DNA of 64,000 nt, taken from assembly GCA_003255025.1 (NCBI GenBank), contig QANY01005768.1, positions 1,128,805-1,192,804 on the forward strand, written 5' to 3'. This DNA is from Datisca glomerata. Its lineage: Eukaryota > Streptophyta > Magnoliopsida > Cucurbitales > Datiscaceae. Of the stretch, positions 1 through 10,775 are shown piece after piece (the stretch's first letter is position 1; every line of letters begins with the position of its first letter). The notes beneath the pieces were generated by a model. The model was not told the DNA's origin. It saw only the letters and a list, made by a program, of their open reading frames with translations, and ran no database searches. The translations under genes were made by a program, and so were the position numbers.

Positions 1-3000
1 ACAGATGCAAGATAAGGTATGGTACCAGGTTCTTGTCTGTGTTATGCTATTGAGGACAAGTTTTTGCTTAATTTTTTTATATAAGAAACAGAAGATGGAT
101 ATTGAAGAGGAAGTGTTACAAAAGAAAGGATCGGTGCATAAGCAATAGAAATAGAAGATTTATGTTAGAGCCATGCTGGTACAGAGAACATATGAGATAA
201 TGCTTCTTTAAGCATGATGATCAACTAAATTTAGTTACCTAGATTTCATGCTAGTAAAGCCACCTTCAATTTAAAATGTGTTATTTCACTTAATATGATA
301 TCACTTAATATGATATCACTGTTTACCTATTCCCGGAAAATAATTTTGATCTGAGACAGCACAAGATTTTCTAGGAAAATACTGGTCGCTGACCCACTTG
401 TCTTTATGCAGAAACTCCGTTTTAGATGGAATGTCATATCAGTACCAAGCGCAACTTGATTCTTGCCTGTGTTTTTTTATTTTCCAAGTGTAGATGCAAT
501 TTTGGTCTTTCTACTTTCCCAAGATAATTCGTTGAAGCTCTTTGGCACATGTTTTCTCCAGGGTATGGATCCTATGGCCATGGCTGAAGGTCAAAAACAG
601 ATGCAAAAGCTATTTAAAGAGTAAGCCACTTTTTGCTTTTGTGTTTGATAACAACCCTCTGGGAGTTATTTTCATATTTATATATGCATTGTTTATATTC
701 ATATTTGTTGATCATTACACAAATATACAGTTTGCTACATTAAGAGTTGACTATTTGACAGAGGCCTTGACCATACTCGATTTTGATTTTCTAATTGTTC
801 TCGCCTTTGTTGTTGGATTTGCATAATGACCTCTATTCAGGTAGGCCACTCCTGTTGATGTTCTTGGGTATGCATAAATGACTCAATTGTGCAGTTTTGC
901 GATCTTCTTCAGGGATATAATTCTGGATGAATAACTTACCCAAACAAATATAATTCTGGATGAATAACTTACCCAAAATAATATAATTCTGGATGAATAA
1001 CTTACCCAAAATAATATAATTCTAGCTGAATTATATTTTGGGTTTGTATTATCAAGAGTTGGCCGTGTGATGGAAGCCTTGATCATAATGGAGTTTCATA
1101 TTCTAATAGTTTTCCCCTTTAAAAGAAGCTGTCTTTTAAATATCTTAGTGTTTTAATTATGATCTTTGCAATGCAGATATGGTGTGAGTCCATTTACTCC
1201 ATTGAAAGGACTTTTTATCCAAGGTCCTTTGTTTGTCTGCTTTTTCCTTGCGGTAATATATATGTTCTCATGGTGACTGCAAACGATAACAATTCCTAGT
1301 GCATCTTATGTTGTCTATTTCTCTGATTAAGTCCCTTTCTTTCTTTGCCGTCAGATATCAAACATGATAGAAAAAGTGCCATCTTTCAAAAGTGGAGGCG
1401 CTTATTGGTTCATAGATTTGACTACTCCAGATAGTATGTACATATTTCCAGTCATGACAGCTTTGACATTCTTGATTACAGTGGAGGTAAACATCTTCAT
1501 TAATGTCATATATTCTTTGATTTGGTGCTTCAAAGGCTTGGTATATGGCTTATAATATGATGAAGTAGTGTAACATCTTCATCAATGTCATATATTCTTT
1601 GATTTGGTGCTTCGAAGGCTTGGTTTATGGCTTATAATATGATGTAGTGTAATGAACTCATTTAATAGACAAACAGATAACATTATATTAATCTATCAAA
1701 ATCTTAGAATTATCGCACCCTGCATTACTGTTTCCCATATTATTTCAGGTATTGCTAGCAAGTCTTCATTACTTCAATTTTAGTTCACTTGCATTGACTT
1801 TTTGAACGATTCCATTTCAGCCAAAATATTTAGATCTAAGGTGCTAAATTTTGGTTATCATTATAATTGAAGGTGGAGGAGAAGAAGTAGTTGGTAGTTG
1901 TATCGAGAATTTGGAAGGATAGGTTCTATCGGCAAATAATAATTTGGCAGGATGTGGTATTCAAGTTTTTGGTGATGTAACTACAACTTCTCAAGCTTTG
2001 TTTCTGAATAAAATGAAACTTATCAACAACAAAAAAGAGAAGAAGCTGACATGGTAGTCAAACTCCAGCAGTTGAGTTTTAACCTGATCGATTAGAAGTT
2101 AGAATGGTGGACAATGAGTTATTGCCTTCAGCTTTACATGTTTTAGAAGATCTTTATCATCGTAGTATCGTTCTTCTGTGATTTTATGAGCGTTGAAGTG
2201 GGATATATTTCAGGAATATACATCACATTTTAGGAATAAATTAATTGCCAGGATGCGGTCCTAAATAAGTTAAATTCTAATTTCTCTTATTTCTGGCCTT
2301 TCCTCAGTGTAATATGCAAGAAGGACTGGAAGGGAATCCCGTGGCTGGCACAATGAAAAATGTATCACGGGGACTTGGTGTGGCAACAATTCCATTAACC
2401 ATGGGTTTTCCAAAGGTGCCTTTGACTTTACTATTTAAGTATGACCTCAGAGATTTCTGTAGTTTTCTCTTTGGAGTATCAATTCCATTCACAAAAAGAT
2501 CCCAAAAAGAGGGGCACATCCAAGGAAGCTTAAGCAAGTTCTTAAATATACAAGTTATAGTAAATTGGCCACTTCTGTAACTGAGCTTTTTCATATATGT
2601 CCTATTCTTTCTTAGTTGCAAATATGGCTGTTTTTAGTTCGTGGATATCGAATTAATGAGATTTTGTACAAATTTACCCGAGAATAACCCATTTGAATTT
2701 CTAATTTTAAACTTTGGGTATCTGATTTAGCTGTTACCCCACTTAATGAATAAAATTTGTCATTTTACTATATCATATGATCACTTTGAAATATCGTCTG
2801 ATCTGATGGAATCCAAAATGGAACATTTTTGCAATACTTTTAGGTCATTTACTACTTGATAGTTCAAAAATTGCCTATTTGTGCACTTATCCTCTCTTTA
2901 CCGCGGAGTATCTTTTCAAACTTCAGGATAAATTTCTCTGAGCCAAGACATTTTTTTTATCTTTGCCAGACAACTGTGTGCTTTTCAGAAGGCCCTAGCA

Positions 3001-4298
3001 ATTTTAGGCACAAGAAGAGCCAGACACCTCTGAAAAAAAGTGTCGCACTATGCCCCCCTCCCTCTGAGAGAGGAAAATATTTAATTGATTTTGGCATTGA
3101 TCAGTAAATTCCAGAATCGAGAACACCTAGTAGCATGCTTAGAGAACTAGTGGAGAAAGCCAGAAAACAATGCATAGAAAACATGCAAAAGGTTTCTAGA
3201 ACAATTAAAGGTATCTGTATCAAATGGTAATTCCCTTGAGAGTTCAGATTTGGTATACTGGTCTTTTTGTAGTTTCTCAATTAACTTAGATCATGGATTG
3301 CCTTCTAATCAAAGGCGTGTGAAAGCCAAATTTCCTGCATGAAGCATGTTTAGATTTACTGATAAAAGAAATGAAGCATGTTTAGATTTAGCAGCATCAT
3401 AATCTTCTGCCAAGACCTTTGTTTTGGTAGTTATTTCCTTTTATAAGTTTCTAGTGTGATTCTAGGATGAAATGGCGGTACTTGTTATTCTCGCTGGCAT
3501 ATGTTATAGCTTATCGTAGTAGTCATCGGCATAATGGGGATGAAGTAGAGAAATAGTCATCAACATATTGGAGCGTAAGCAGATGCTCTAAGAGGTCTGC
3601 GACCCCGACTTCTTTTACAGAAATTCATTAACCAAAGTAATTAGAAGAATCTTCTAAATTTCTTGGTCTGTGAATCAGTGGTCTTAGTATATTTTATTAA
3701 AATGTTATATTAAAATTTGATGCCAGACTGATGGGAAATTATACTTGTAATGATAATTCTGCAGGCACTATTTTGTTACTGGATTACATCCAACTTGTTT
3801 TCGCTAATGTATGGATTAGGTAAGTCCTTTCCTTCCAAAGTCTTTGTACTTGGCTGTGTTGACTTTATGAAGATGTGATTGCAGGTTTGCTTTTTTTATT
3901 ATCACTTTCAACCTGAAGAAGTTCAATATATAACTTCAATATTTTCGATCAAACAATATAACTTTGATGTTACTCAACTTCATTACATCTCCTTTTAAAA
4001 AAGCAACTCATGAATTTGCATTATTTCAGCGCTTAAAGCTCCTGGGGTAAAGAAGTTGTTGGGTATTCCTGAAATACCAGTTACACAGCCGACTGCTGCT
4101 CCAAAATCTACCCTCTCTCTTTACTCGGCCCTGAAACAAGCCACAAGACCCACAACAGTAACTCAGGATCCTACCTCAGTAGCCGATGAACAATCAAAAC
4201 TTCCACACCAAAGAATATCTTCATCTTCAGTACTCAGTCAGAGGCTTAGAAGTTTAGAAAAACAAGTGAAGGGAAGAAAAAAGAACAAAAAGAGGTGA
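1..4298 (+). CDS. OXA1: Mitochondrial OXA1-type inner-membrane insertase, 3' portion (5' end outside window)
   Basis: Spliced exons read from GT-AG junctions: <1-16, 562-620, 1177-1252, 1355-1486, 2308-2415, 3765-3819 and 4030-4298. All phases close and give 237 residues to a TGA. Seen: GMDPMAMAEGQ, YGVSPFTPLKGLFIQGPLF, PSFKSGGAYWFIDLTTPDS, ITVECNMQEGLEGNPVAGT, FCYWITSNLFSLMYGL, then a Pro/Ser/Thr-rich tail ending in the basic QVKGRKKNKKR. These match the conserved YidC/Oxa1 core and the matrix-facing basic tail of plant OXA1. Known role of the family: inserts nuclear- and mitochondrially encoded proteins into the mitochondrial inner membrane, the basic tail contacting the mitochondrial ribosome. 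The transit peptide and first membrane segment must lie upstream of the window. No frameshift or stop is seen in the visible exons, so it is probably functional. The gene number (OXA1 versus a close paralogue) cannot be settled from this part alone. Confidence 0.93.
915..1042. repeat. Tandem 33-34 bp repeat ending in a hairpin, in an OXA1 intron
   Basis: The unit TATAATTCTGGATGAATAAC.. begins at about 915, 949, 982 and (partial) 1015. The last partial copy is followed by an inverted copy, so that CCCAAAATAATATAATTC pairs with GAATTATATTTTGGG around a 5-base loop (about 1004-1042). It lies in the 556-bp intron between the exons 562-620 and 1177-1252. Confidence 0.85.
1490..1653. repeat. Tandem duplication of about 82 bp just inside an OXA1 intron
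   Basis: The first copy begins with AACATCTTCATTAATGTCAT right after the 5' splice site at 1487. The second begins at 1572 and differs by a few substitutions and small gaps. Because the copy starts beside the donor, the second copy also carries a GTAACAT sequence that could act as a weak decoy donor. Confidence 0.85.
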
Positions 4299-5731
4299 AA
4301 GTGCCTCAAATTTTGACTCAGGTGATACATGGCTCCTATTATTGATTGGTTTCTAATAGATATATCAATCTTTAAAGCTAGATACTTGCAAATTTATTGA
4401 ATGGAGTTTTAAGTTTAAGAGGAGTGACAGAAATAGAGTAGAAGGCAGGTTGGTTTATAAATTAACTTAAGCGATGTATTTCGGCGCTTCGCTAGTAGTT
4501 TTGCTTGATGAGGTGATATATGTTTTTTCACATGATTTTGTGGTTTACCTTCAAATGTAAAGCAAAATAAGTGATGTCAACATATACTGATTATCATTCA
4601 TTTTAAACTCATCTCCTCTAAAGAGATGTATTAAGTTCAAATCTCACTATTCTCATTTTCACAAAAAGAAGTATCATTCATCTTGATATTCAAATTATTT
4701 GATTATGTATCTTATGATTCAGGCTATTACTTTAACACTTGAAAACTGGGTTGAATCAATATCTATTTCTGAAGTTTACAATGAGGAGTCGCTTGTCAAT
4801 CTTGAAGTGATGTTTGGTTTGATGGATTAAGTAGAAAAGAATGATGGAAAAATTGGGAGGGGGATGAAAAAGGAAAGTAGAAAGTGAAGTGTCAAACATT
4901 CCCTATAAATCTTTTTCCTTCTTTTTGGTGCTTAAATATGTACGTAAATAAGCATTCCACAAATCTACCAAAATTATTGTCTAGGTTTCTATGCACATTT
5001 GCATTGTCCAGTGGATTTTCCATCGAAACGTTAACTACAAATGGTCGTAATTGTGGAGTTCTTAAAAGGAGTTGTGGGAAATTTGCACCCAAGTGCATGC
5101 AAAGCGAGCTGACTGGCTCGGTCTGTCTCATTTAAAAGGAGCTTGGAACAAAGTGAGAGAACGGAGAAAAGATGGAGAAATTGGTTAAAATTGGAGAAGA
5201 TGGAGAGATTGGTCTAAAATGGAGATTTGGAGGTGTTTTTTATAGAGATTTTTTAGTGAAGTTGGTCAAAGATGGAGATTTTTCCCTAATCTAAATAAAC
5301 TAACTTTATAGAAATATCTTAAGCTCACTAACACAAACTCTCCAGAGAGAGATGAACAAGTTTGTTTATTCAAAACAAGGAGAAGACCCGATTTCGATGG
5401 GATTACGATGGGTGTAGGAGTTCTAAAGAGAAGACATCAAAAAATAGAAGAGAGAAAAGGGAGAGAATAAAATAAATGCAGAACCACGCCGTGCGGAAGA
5501 GAGCGATAGAGACAAAAATGAGGTTGGTTTTATTTAGGGTGTTAATTTACTCATTTTCCCACTATAGAGCCCATGTGCTTGCCATGCAGTCTCATTTCCG
5601 TCCAGCTTTTAGACGGAAGTAATGATAGGAGTATTAGTGAAAGAAAAATAAATATTTGAGGACGCTTTTTAAAGCTGCGGGTGTTGTTTGGTATATGCTC
5701 AAAAGGTTGAGGGGTATTGTCAAAATTAGCC
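4299..5731. other. Intergenic DNA after OXA1, no gene seen
   Basis: AT-rich DNA with the OXA1 3' UTR at its start. Around 5150-5270 it has short degenerate repeats of the form GGAGAAATTGG / GGAGAGATTGG. Short open frames on both strands (for example 4884-5135) overlap each other and resemble nothing I know. Confidence 0.6.
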
Positions 5732-5736
5732 CAAAG

Positions 5737-6057
5737 TGTTGAAAAAAGAAAAGCTGCAGTCTCAGAAGAAAATCTTCATCATAGGCAAAAGAGGGAAGCA
5801 GAACAGAGACTTTCCCAAACACAGTGGGTGTCTAACCATTTCTGGTAAAAAACGATTTCAGGCTACAAGTAGGCATCCGTTGGGATGATAGGAGATCATA
5901 AGCAACCGTTAGGTCATTTGTATATATAAATCCTCCCTCATTGTAAACAAACAGAATTTTTCCTTCAATAAAAGATCAGAACCAGAAAGGTTCATCATCT
6001 CTGAAGCTCATCACTTTTCCATCCAAGATCAGAACCAACAGGTTCATCATTTCTACA
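5737..6057 (+). repeat. 5' LTR of the copia element
   Basis: 321 bp, TGTTGA...TCTACA. A TATA box (TATATATAAA, 5921-5930) and a polyadenylation signal (AATAAA, 5967-5972) give the usual U3-R-U5 layout. The last ~85 bp contain a short internal duplication of AGATCAGAACCA...AGGTTCATCAT. Confidence 0.95.
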
Positions 6058-6070
6058 TGGTATCAGAGCA
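6058..6070 (+). other. Primer-binding site (initiator tRNA-Met type)
   Basis: TGGTATCAGAGCA directly abuts the 5' LTR. This is the standard plant copia primer-binding site, complementary to the 3' end of initiator methionine tRNA, where minus-strand DNA synthesis starts. Confidence 0.92.
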
Positions 6071-6092
6071 GTGATTCTGAGAACCAACACAA

Positions 6093-8544
6093 ATGGCAGA
6101 ACCATCAAACTCCGGCCAGCTTCACCACCATGACACCAACCCCAGACTAACCTCCATCCTGCTCACTGGCCACAACTATATATCGTGGGCCAGGGCGGCT
6201 CGGGTGAGCCTGAAAGGAAGAGGCAGACTAGGCTTCGTGGATGGCAGTAAGCCAAGACCGGAACGAAACTCAAAAGAATGGGACATCATGGACAGCCAGG
6301 TAATGACCTAGATAACAAATTCAATAGACCCAAAACTCAGTGAAATTTTTTGTTTTTGTGAAACAGGACAGGAACTCTGGGAAGAAATCCGGAGCAACTA
6401 TTGTGAACAAAACAATTTTGCGCAAGTCTTTGAACTTAAACGAGAGATCTCCCAAGCAAAACAGGGGGACAGATCAGTACTAGAGCTAACCGGGTTTTTA
6501 AAATCTAAGTTCAAAGAACTTGAAACCTTGAGACCGATGACCACTGACCTGAAGGAACTCCAAGAACGGGCTGAGCAAGATATGGTTTACCACTTCTTGA
6601 CGGCTCTCGACTCAAGCTACGAAGCATTCCGAGCTCAGATCTTGATGTCGACAGAAAAGCCAACTTTTGCCACCGTCTCAGCCATGGTTCAAAGAGAAGA
6701 AATCAGGCGACGAGTCATGAGTACCAGAGATGACAAGGGGGAAGCACTAGCCATGGCGACCCGCGGCTTCCTCCGAAACCCTAACCCTAAGGAAGGGGGA
6801 AGACACCGCGGACAACCAGGCGAGCAGGTGAGATGCAGCCACTGCCGAAAGGAAGGGCACACCCATGATCGGTGCTGGAATCTGCACCCTCATCTCCGGC
6901 AGAACCAGAGAAAGTTCCAGAACGAGCGAGGGAGCTGCGCGAAAAGTGACGAGCGAGGAGGCTCCGCGAAACCCTCCCCCTTTTATACCGAGGGTTTTAG
7001 TGGAGCGGGTCACGGGTCAGGACTCGACCCAGACCGCAGGGCACACAAAATAGATGGACCCGGTTCGGGCGATGGGTATCGACCCGACCGAATGGAAGAA
7101 ATAGACCGATCCGGATCCATTAGAGCAGACCTGCACCCAGACAACAACGCACAGATGGCTACACTGCTCAAACAATTCGGAGAATTTTTGCGTGATACCT
7201 CAGGTTCATCTATTTGCAATACTGTCAATTATTTTTCTCAATCTGCAAATTTTTGTCACAACTTAGAACACTGGATAATAGACTCTGGTGCCTCTGACCA
7301 CATGACTTATAACACAAAAAATCTACACATTCTCACTAAATTAGAAAAACCACAACACGTGACGGTAGCCAATGGAAATAAAGTTCCAATTTTTGGCACA
7401 GGGTCAACCACACTCTTCACAAAAACCATTAACAACGTACTTTGTCTCCCCAATTTTAACTCCAATCTCCTATCCGTCAGTAAAATAACCAAAGACCTAA
7501 ACTGCAATGTTACCTTTTCACCTGACAAAGTAATTTTTTAGGATCGAGTCACCGGGAGGAAGATTGGTGAAGGGAAATTTAGAAACGGTCTGTACTACTT
7601 AGAAGATACCGACAAAACATGTCTGGCCACCTCCAGTACATTACAAAAGGACAAAATATTTCATTGGAGATTCGGTCATCCCTCCGACAAAATCCTAAAC
7701 AAATTACTTGGTTGTAATTCAGACTCTAGCAGTTGCTCAGTCTGCAAACTCTCAAAACAAACCAGGTTACTTTTTCCACTATCTAGTAGTACGACAAAAC
7801 GATGTTTTGAATTAATCCATTCTGATGTTTGGGGACCTGCCCCAGTTGACTCGTATAATAAATTCAAATATTTTGTTACCTTTATTGATGATTTCTCTCG
7901 CACCACATGGTTATATCTTTTAAAATCAAAAAATGAAGTCTTCAGTCGTTTTCAAGAATTCAACAAGTTAGTCGAAACTCAATTTGAAACAACCATAAAA
8001 ATCTTTAGGTCTGACAATGGAACCGAGTATACTAATAACACCTTTTTTGAGTTCTTTAAACAAAAGGGTATACGACATCAAGCCACATGTATCCACACCC
8101 CACAACAAAACGGTGTCTCAGAACGTAAAAACCGACACCTTCTTGAAATGACTAGGGCTCTCCTCCTCCAAAATAACGTACCCAAACGATACTGGTCAGA
8201 CGCAATACTCACAGCAACATACCTTATCAGTCGATTTCCCAGTGTAAAATTGCATCTAAAAAGCCCTCTAGAAATTCTCAAGGGTAGGAAAATTAATCTT
8301 GATCACATACGAGTATTCGGATGTACATGCTACGTACACATTCCAAAACTTGATAAATTGGACAAAACCTCAGTCAAAACCCTATTTTTGGGGTATTCCG
8401 CTGAAAAAAAGGGATATAAATGCTGCGACCCAATAAACCATAAACTCTACATCTCACGCGGTGTACAATTTTTAGAACTAGAATCCTATTACCCAAAGGA
8501 CTCCGACAACCATAACCACCACCAAACGCTTCCGCTACCTAACA
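6093..8544 (+). pseudogene. Copia gag-protease-integrase, two nonsense codons, cut by sequence gap
   Basis: A single frame runs from ATG 6093 to the N gap, broken only by TAG at 6309-6311 and TAG at 7539-7541. Family comparison suggests these stand where Trp and Gln codons are usual. Domains in order: gag N-terminus with LLTGHNYISWARAARVSLKG; gag core; CCHC zinc knuckle CSHCRKEGHTHDRC (about 6834-6875); a basic, Gly-rich linker of clearly higher GC content; aspartic protease motif DSGASDHM (about 7280); pre-integrase zinc-binding HWRFGH...CSVC; integrase core with Asp in LIHSDVWGP, Asp in FRSDNGTEY and Glu in NGVSERKNRH. The usual role of the polyprotein is to form the particle, mature it and insert the cDNA. 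The two stops would truncate it at the ends of a gag fragment and of protease. Confidence 0.93.
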
Positions 8545-9490
8545 NNNNNNNNNNNNNNNNNNNNNNNNNNNNNNNNNNNNNNNNNNNNNNNNNNNNNNNN
8601 NNNNNNNNNNNNNNNNNNNNNNNNNNNNNNNNNNNNNNNNNNNNNNNNNNNNNNNNNNNNNNNNNNNNNNNNNNNNNNNNNNNNNNNNNNNNNNNNNNNN
8701 NNNNNNNNNNNNNNNNNNNNNNNNNNNNNNNNNNNNNNNNNNNNNNNNNNNNNNNNNNNNNNNNNNNNNNNNNNNNNNNNNNNNNNNNNNNNNNNNNNNN
8801 NNNNNNNNNNNNNNNNNNNNNNNNNNNNNNNNNNNNNNNNNNNNNNNNNNNNNNNNNNNNNNNNNNNNNNNNNNNNNNNNNNNNNNNNNNNNNNNNNNNN
8901 NNNNNNNNNNNNNNNNNNNNNNNNNNNNNNNNNNNNNNNNNNNNNNNNNNNNNNNNNNNNNNNNNNNNNNNNNNNNNNNNNNNNNNNNNNNNNNNNNNNN
9001 NNNNNNNNNNNNNNNNNNNNNNNNNNNNNNNNNNNNNNNNNNNNNNNNNNNNNNNNNNNNNNNNNNNNNNNNNNNNNNNNNNNNNNNNNNNNNNNNNNNN
9101 NNNNNNNNNNNNNNNNNNNNNNNNNNNNNNNNNNNNNNNNNNNNNNNNNNNNNNNNNNNNNNNNNNNNNNNNNNNNNNNNNNNNNNNNNNNNNNNNNNNN
9201 NNNNNNNNNNNNNNNNNNNNNNNNNNNNNNNNNNNNNNNNNNNNNNNNNNNNNNNNNNNNNNNNNNNNNNNNNNNNNNNNNNNNNNNNNNNNNNNNNNNN
9301 NNNNNNNNNNNNNNNNNNNNNNNNNNNNNNNNNNNNNNNNNNNNNNNNNNNNNNNNNNNNNNNNNNNNNNNNNNNNNNNNNNNNNNNNNNNNNNNNNNNN
9401 NNNNNNNNNNNNNNNNNNNNNNNNNNNNNNNNNNNNNNNNNNNNNNNNNNNNNNNNNNNNNNNNNNNNNNNNNNNNNNNNNNNNNNNNNN
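8545..9490. other. Assembly gap (946 N)
   Basis: A run of N between the integrase C-terminal region and the YVDD motif of reverse transcriptase. By family layout the missing part is the rest of integrase and most of reverse transcriptase. The frame after the gap differs from the one before, so the N count is probably not the true length. Confidence 0.98.
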
Positions 9491-9492
9491 TT

Positions 9493-10560
9493 TTAGTCTA
9501 CGTAGATGACATTATCATCACCGGAAATAACCACGATGAAATATGGAGTGTTCAAGAATTTCTAAAAGGAGAGTTCGATATTAAAGATCTAAGAAAACTG
9601 AAGTACTTCCTAGGGATAGAAATAGCTCACTCGAAGAAGGGATTGTTTCTATCTCAAAGAAAATATATCTTAGACTTGTTAAAAGAAACATGCATGATAG
9701 GGGCAAAACCTGCTAGCACACCAATGGAAACCAACATGAAAATAGGACTGAATGATAGCAAACCAATAACTGATATAGGCCAATATCAAAGATTAGTAGG
9801 AAACCTAATTTATCTAATGGTCACAAGACCAGATATCACTTTTGCGGTTAGCGTTATCAGTCAATTCATGCACGCACCCTGCTGCACAAATCATCAGGCA
9901 GCCGCAGAAAGGATACTCAGATACCTTAAAGGAACACCCAGCCAAGAGATATGGATGAAGAAAACCGGGGCAAACTCCGTTGCTGACTGGGCAGGTAGTT
10001 ACGATAGAAAATCTACAACTGACTTTTTTGTCTTTGTAGGTGGGAACCTAGTGACCTGGAAGAGCAAGAAACAAACTATTGTAGCAAGGTCAAGTGCGGA
10101 GGCAGAATACAGAGCCATGGCCTCCACTGCTAGCGAACTCACATGGATTAGACATCTCCTTCAATACATGAAGGTTGAGATAAGAAAACCAATAGAGATG
10201 CACTGTGACAACCAAGCAGCACATCATATTGCAATGAACCCCGTTTTTCATGAGAGAACCAAACATATTGAAGTGGACTGTCACTTCATAAGAGAGAAAG
10301 TACAGTCTGGAGAAATCACCATTCCCTTTGTACGTAGTGAAGACCAGCTAGCCGACATCTTCACCAAAACCCTTGACAAAAATAACCTCCAAAGAATACT
10401 TGACAAGTTAGGTTCGATCAACCTATACGAACCCAACTTGAGGGGGAGTGTTGAAGAAAGAAAAGCTGCAGCCTCAGAAGAAAATCTTCATCATAGGCAA
10501 AAGAGGGAAGCAGAACAGAGACTTTCCCAAACACAGTGGGTGTCTAACCATTTCTGGTAA
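9493..10560 (+). pseudogene. Copia reverse transcriptase C-terminal part and RNase H
   Basis: Open from the gap to TAA at 10558-10560. It begins at the catalytic YVDDIIITG of reverse transcriptase, continues through LRKLKYFLGIEIA and PDITFAVSVISQFM, then RNase H with DWAGSYDRKSTT, WKSKKQTIVARSSAEAEYRA and CDNQAAHHIAMNPVFHERTK, and ends with IFTKTL. The usual stop is missing, so the frame runs through the polypurine tract and about 110 bases into the 3' LTR, which adds a ~37-residue LTR-encoded tail. No internal stop is visible here. I call it a pseudogene because the upstream frame of the same polyprotein is broken. Confidence 0.92.
10441..10448 (+). other. Polypurine tract
   Basis: AGGGGGAG directly before the 3' LTR, the expected site where plus-strand DNA synthesis is primed. 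Confidence 0.85.
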
Positions 10561-10770
10561 AAAATGATTTCAGGCTACAAGTAGGCATCCGTTGGGATCA
10601 TAGAAGATCATAGGCAACCGTTAGAATCATTTGTATATATACATCCTCCCTCATTGTAAACAAACAGAATTTTTCCTTCAATAAAAGATCAGAACCAGAA
10701 AGGTTCATCATCTCTGAAGCTCGTCACTTTTCCATCCAAAATCAGAACCAACAGGTTCATCATTTCTACA
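10449..10770 (+). repeat. 3' LTR of the copia element
   Basis: 322 bp, TGTTGA...TCTACA, about 97% identical to the 5' LTR by eye. It is followed by the second CAAAG target-site copy at 10771-10775. Confidence 0.95.
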
Positions 10771-10775
10771 CAAAG

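Larger units (their letters stand above)
5732..10775 (+). mobile_element. Ty1/copia LTR retrotransposon, structurally complete but coding-defective
   Basis: The two LTRs (5737-6057 and 10449-10770) are flanked by a perfect 5-bp target duplication CAAAG (5732-5736 and 10771-10775). Order of parts: 5' LTR, primer-binding site TGGTATCAGAGCA matching plant initiator tRNA-Met, gag with zinc knuckle, protease, integrase, a 946-base sequence gap, the end of reverse transcriptase, RNase H, polypurine tract, 3' LTR. Integrase before reverse transcriptase defines Ty1/copia. The LTRs differ by about ten substitutions and one indel by eye (about 3%), so the insertion is fairly recent. Two in-frame nonsense codons break gag-pol, so this copy is not autonomous as read. 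Confidence 0.96.

Noticed and set aside
883..1086. 67-residue minus frame with repeated SSRIILFWVSY
   Set aside because: It is the translation of the 33-bp tandem repeat in an OXA1 intron.
6747..7228. Open frames on the minus strand and in other plus frames within the copia gag linker
   Set aside because: They are shadows of a GC-rich gag region and match no family.
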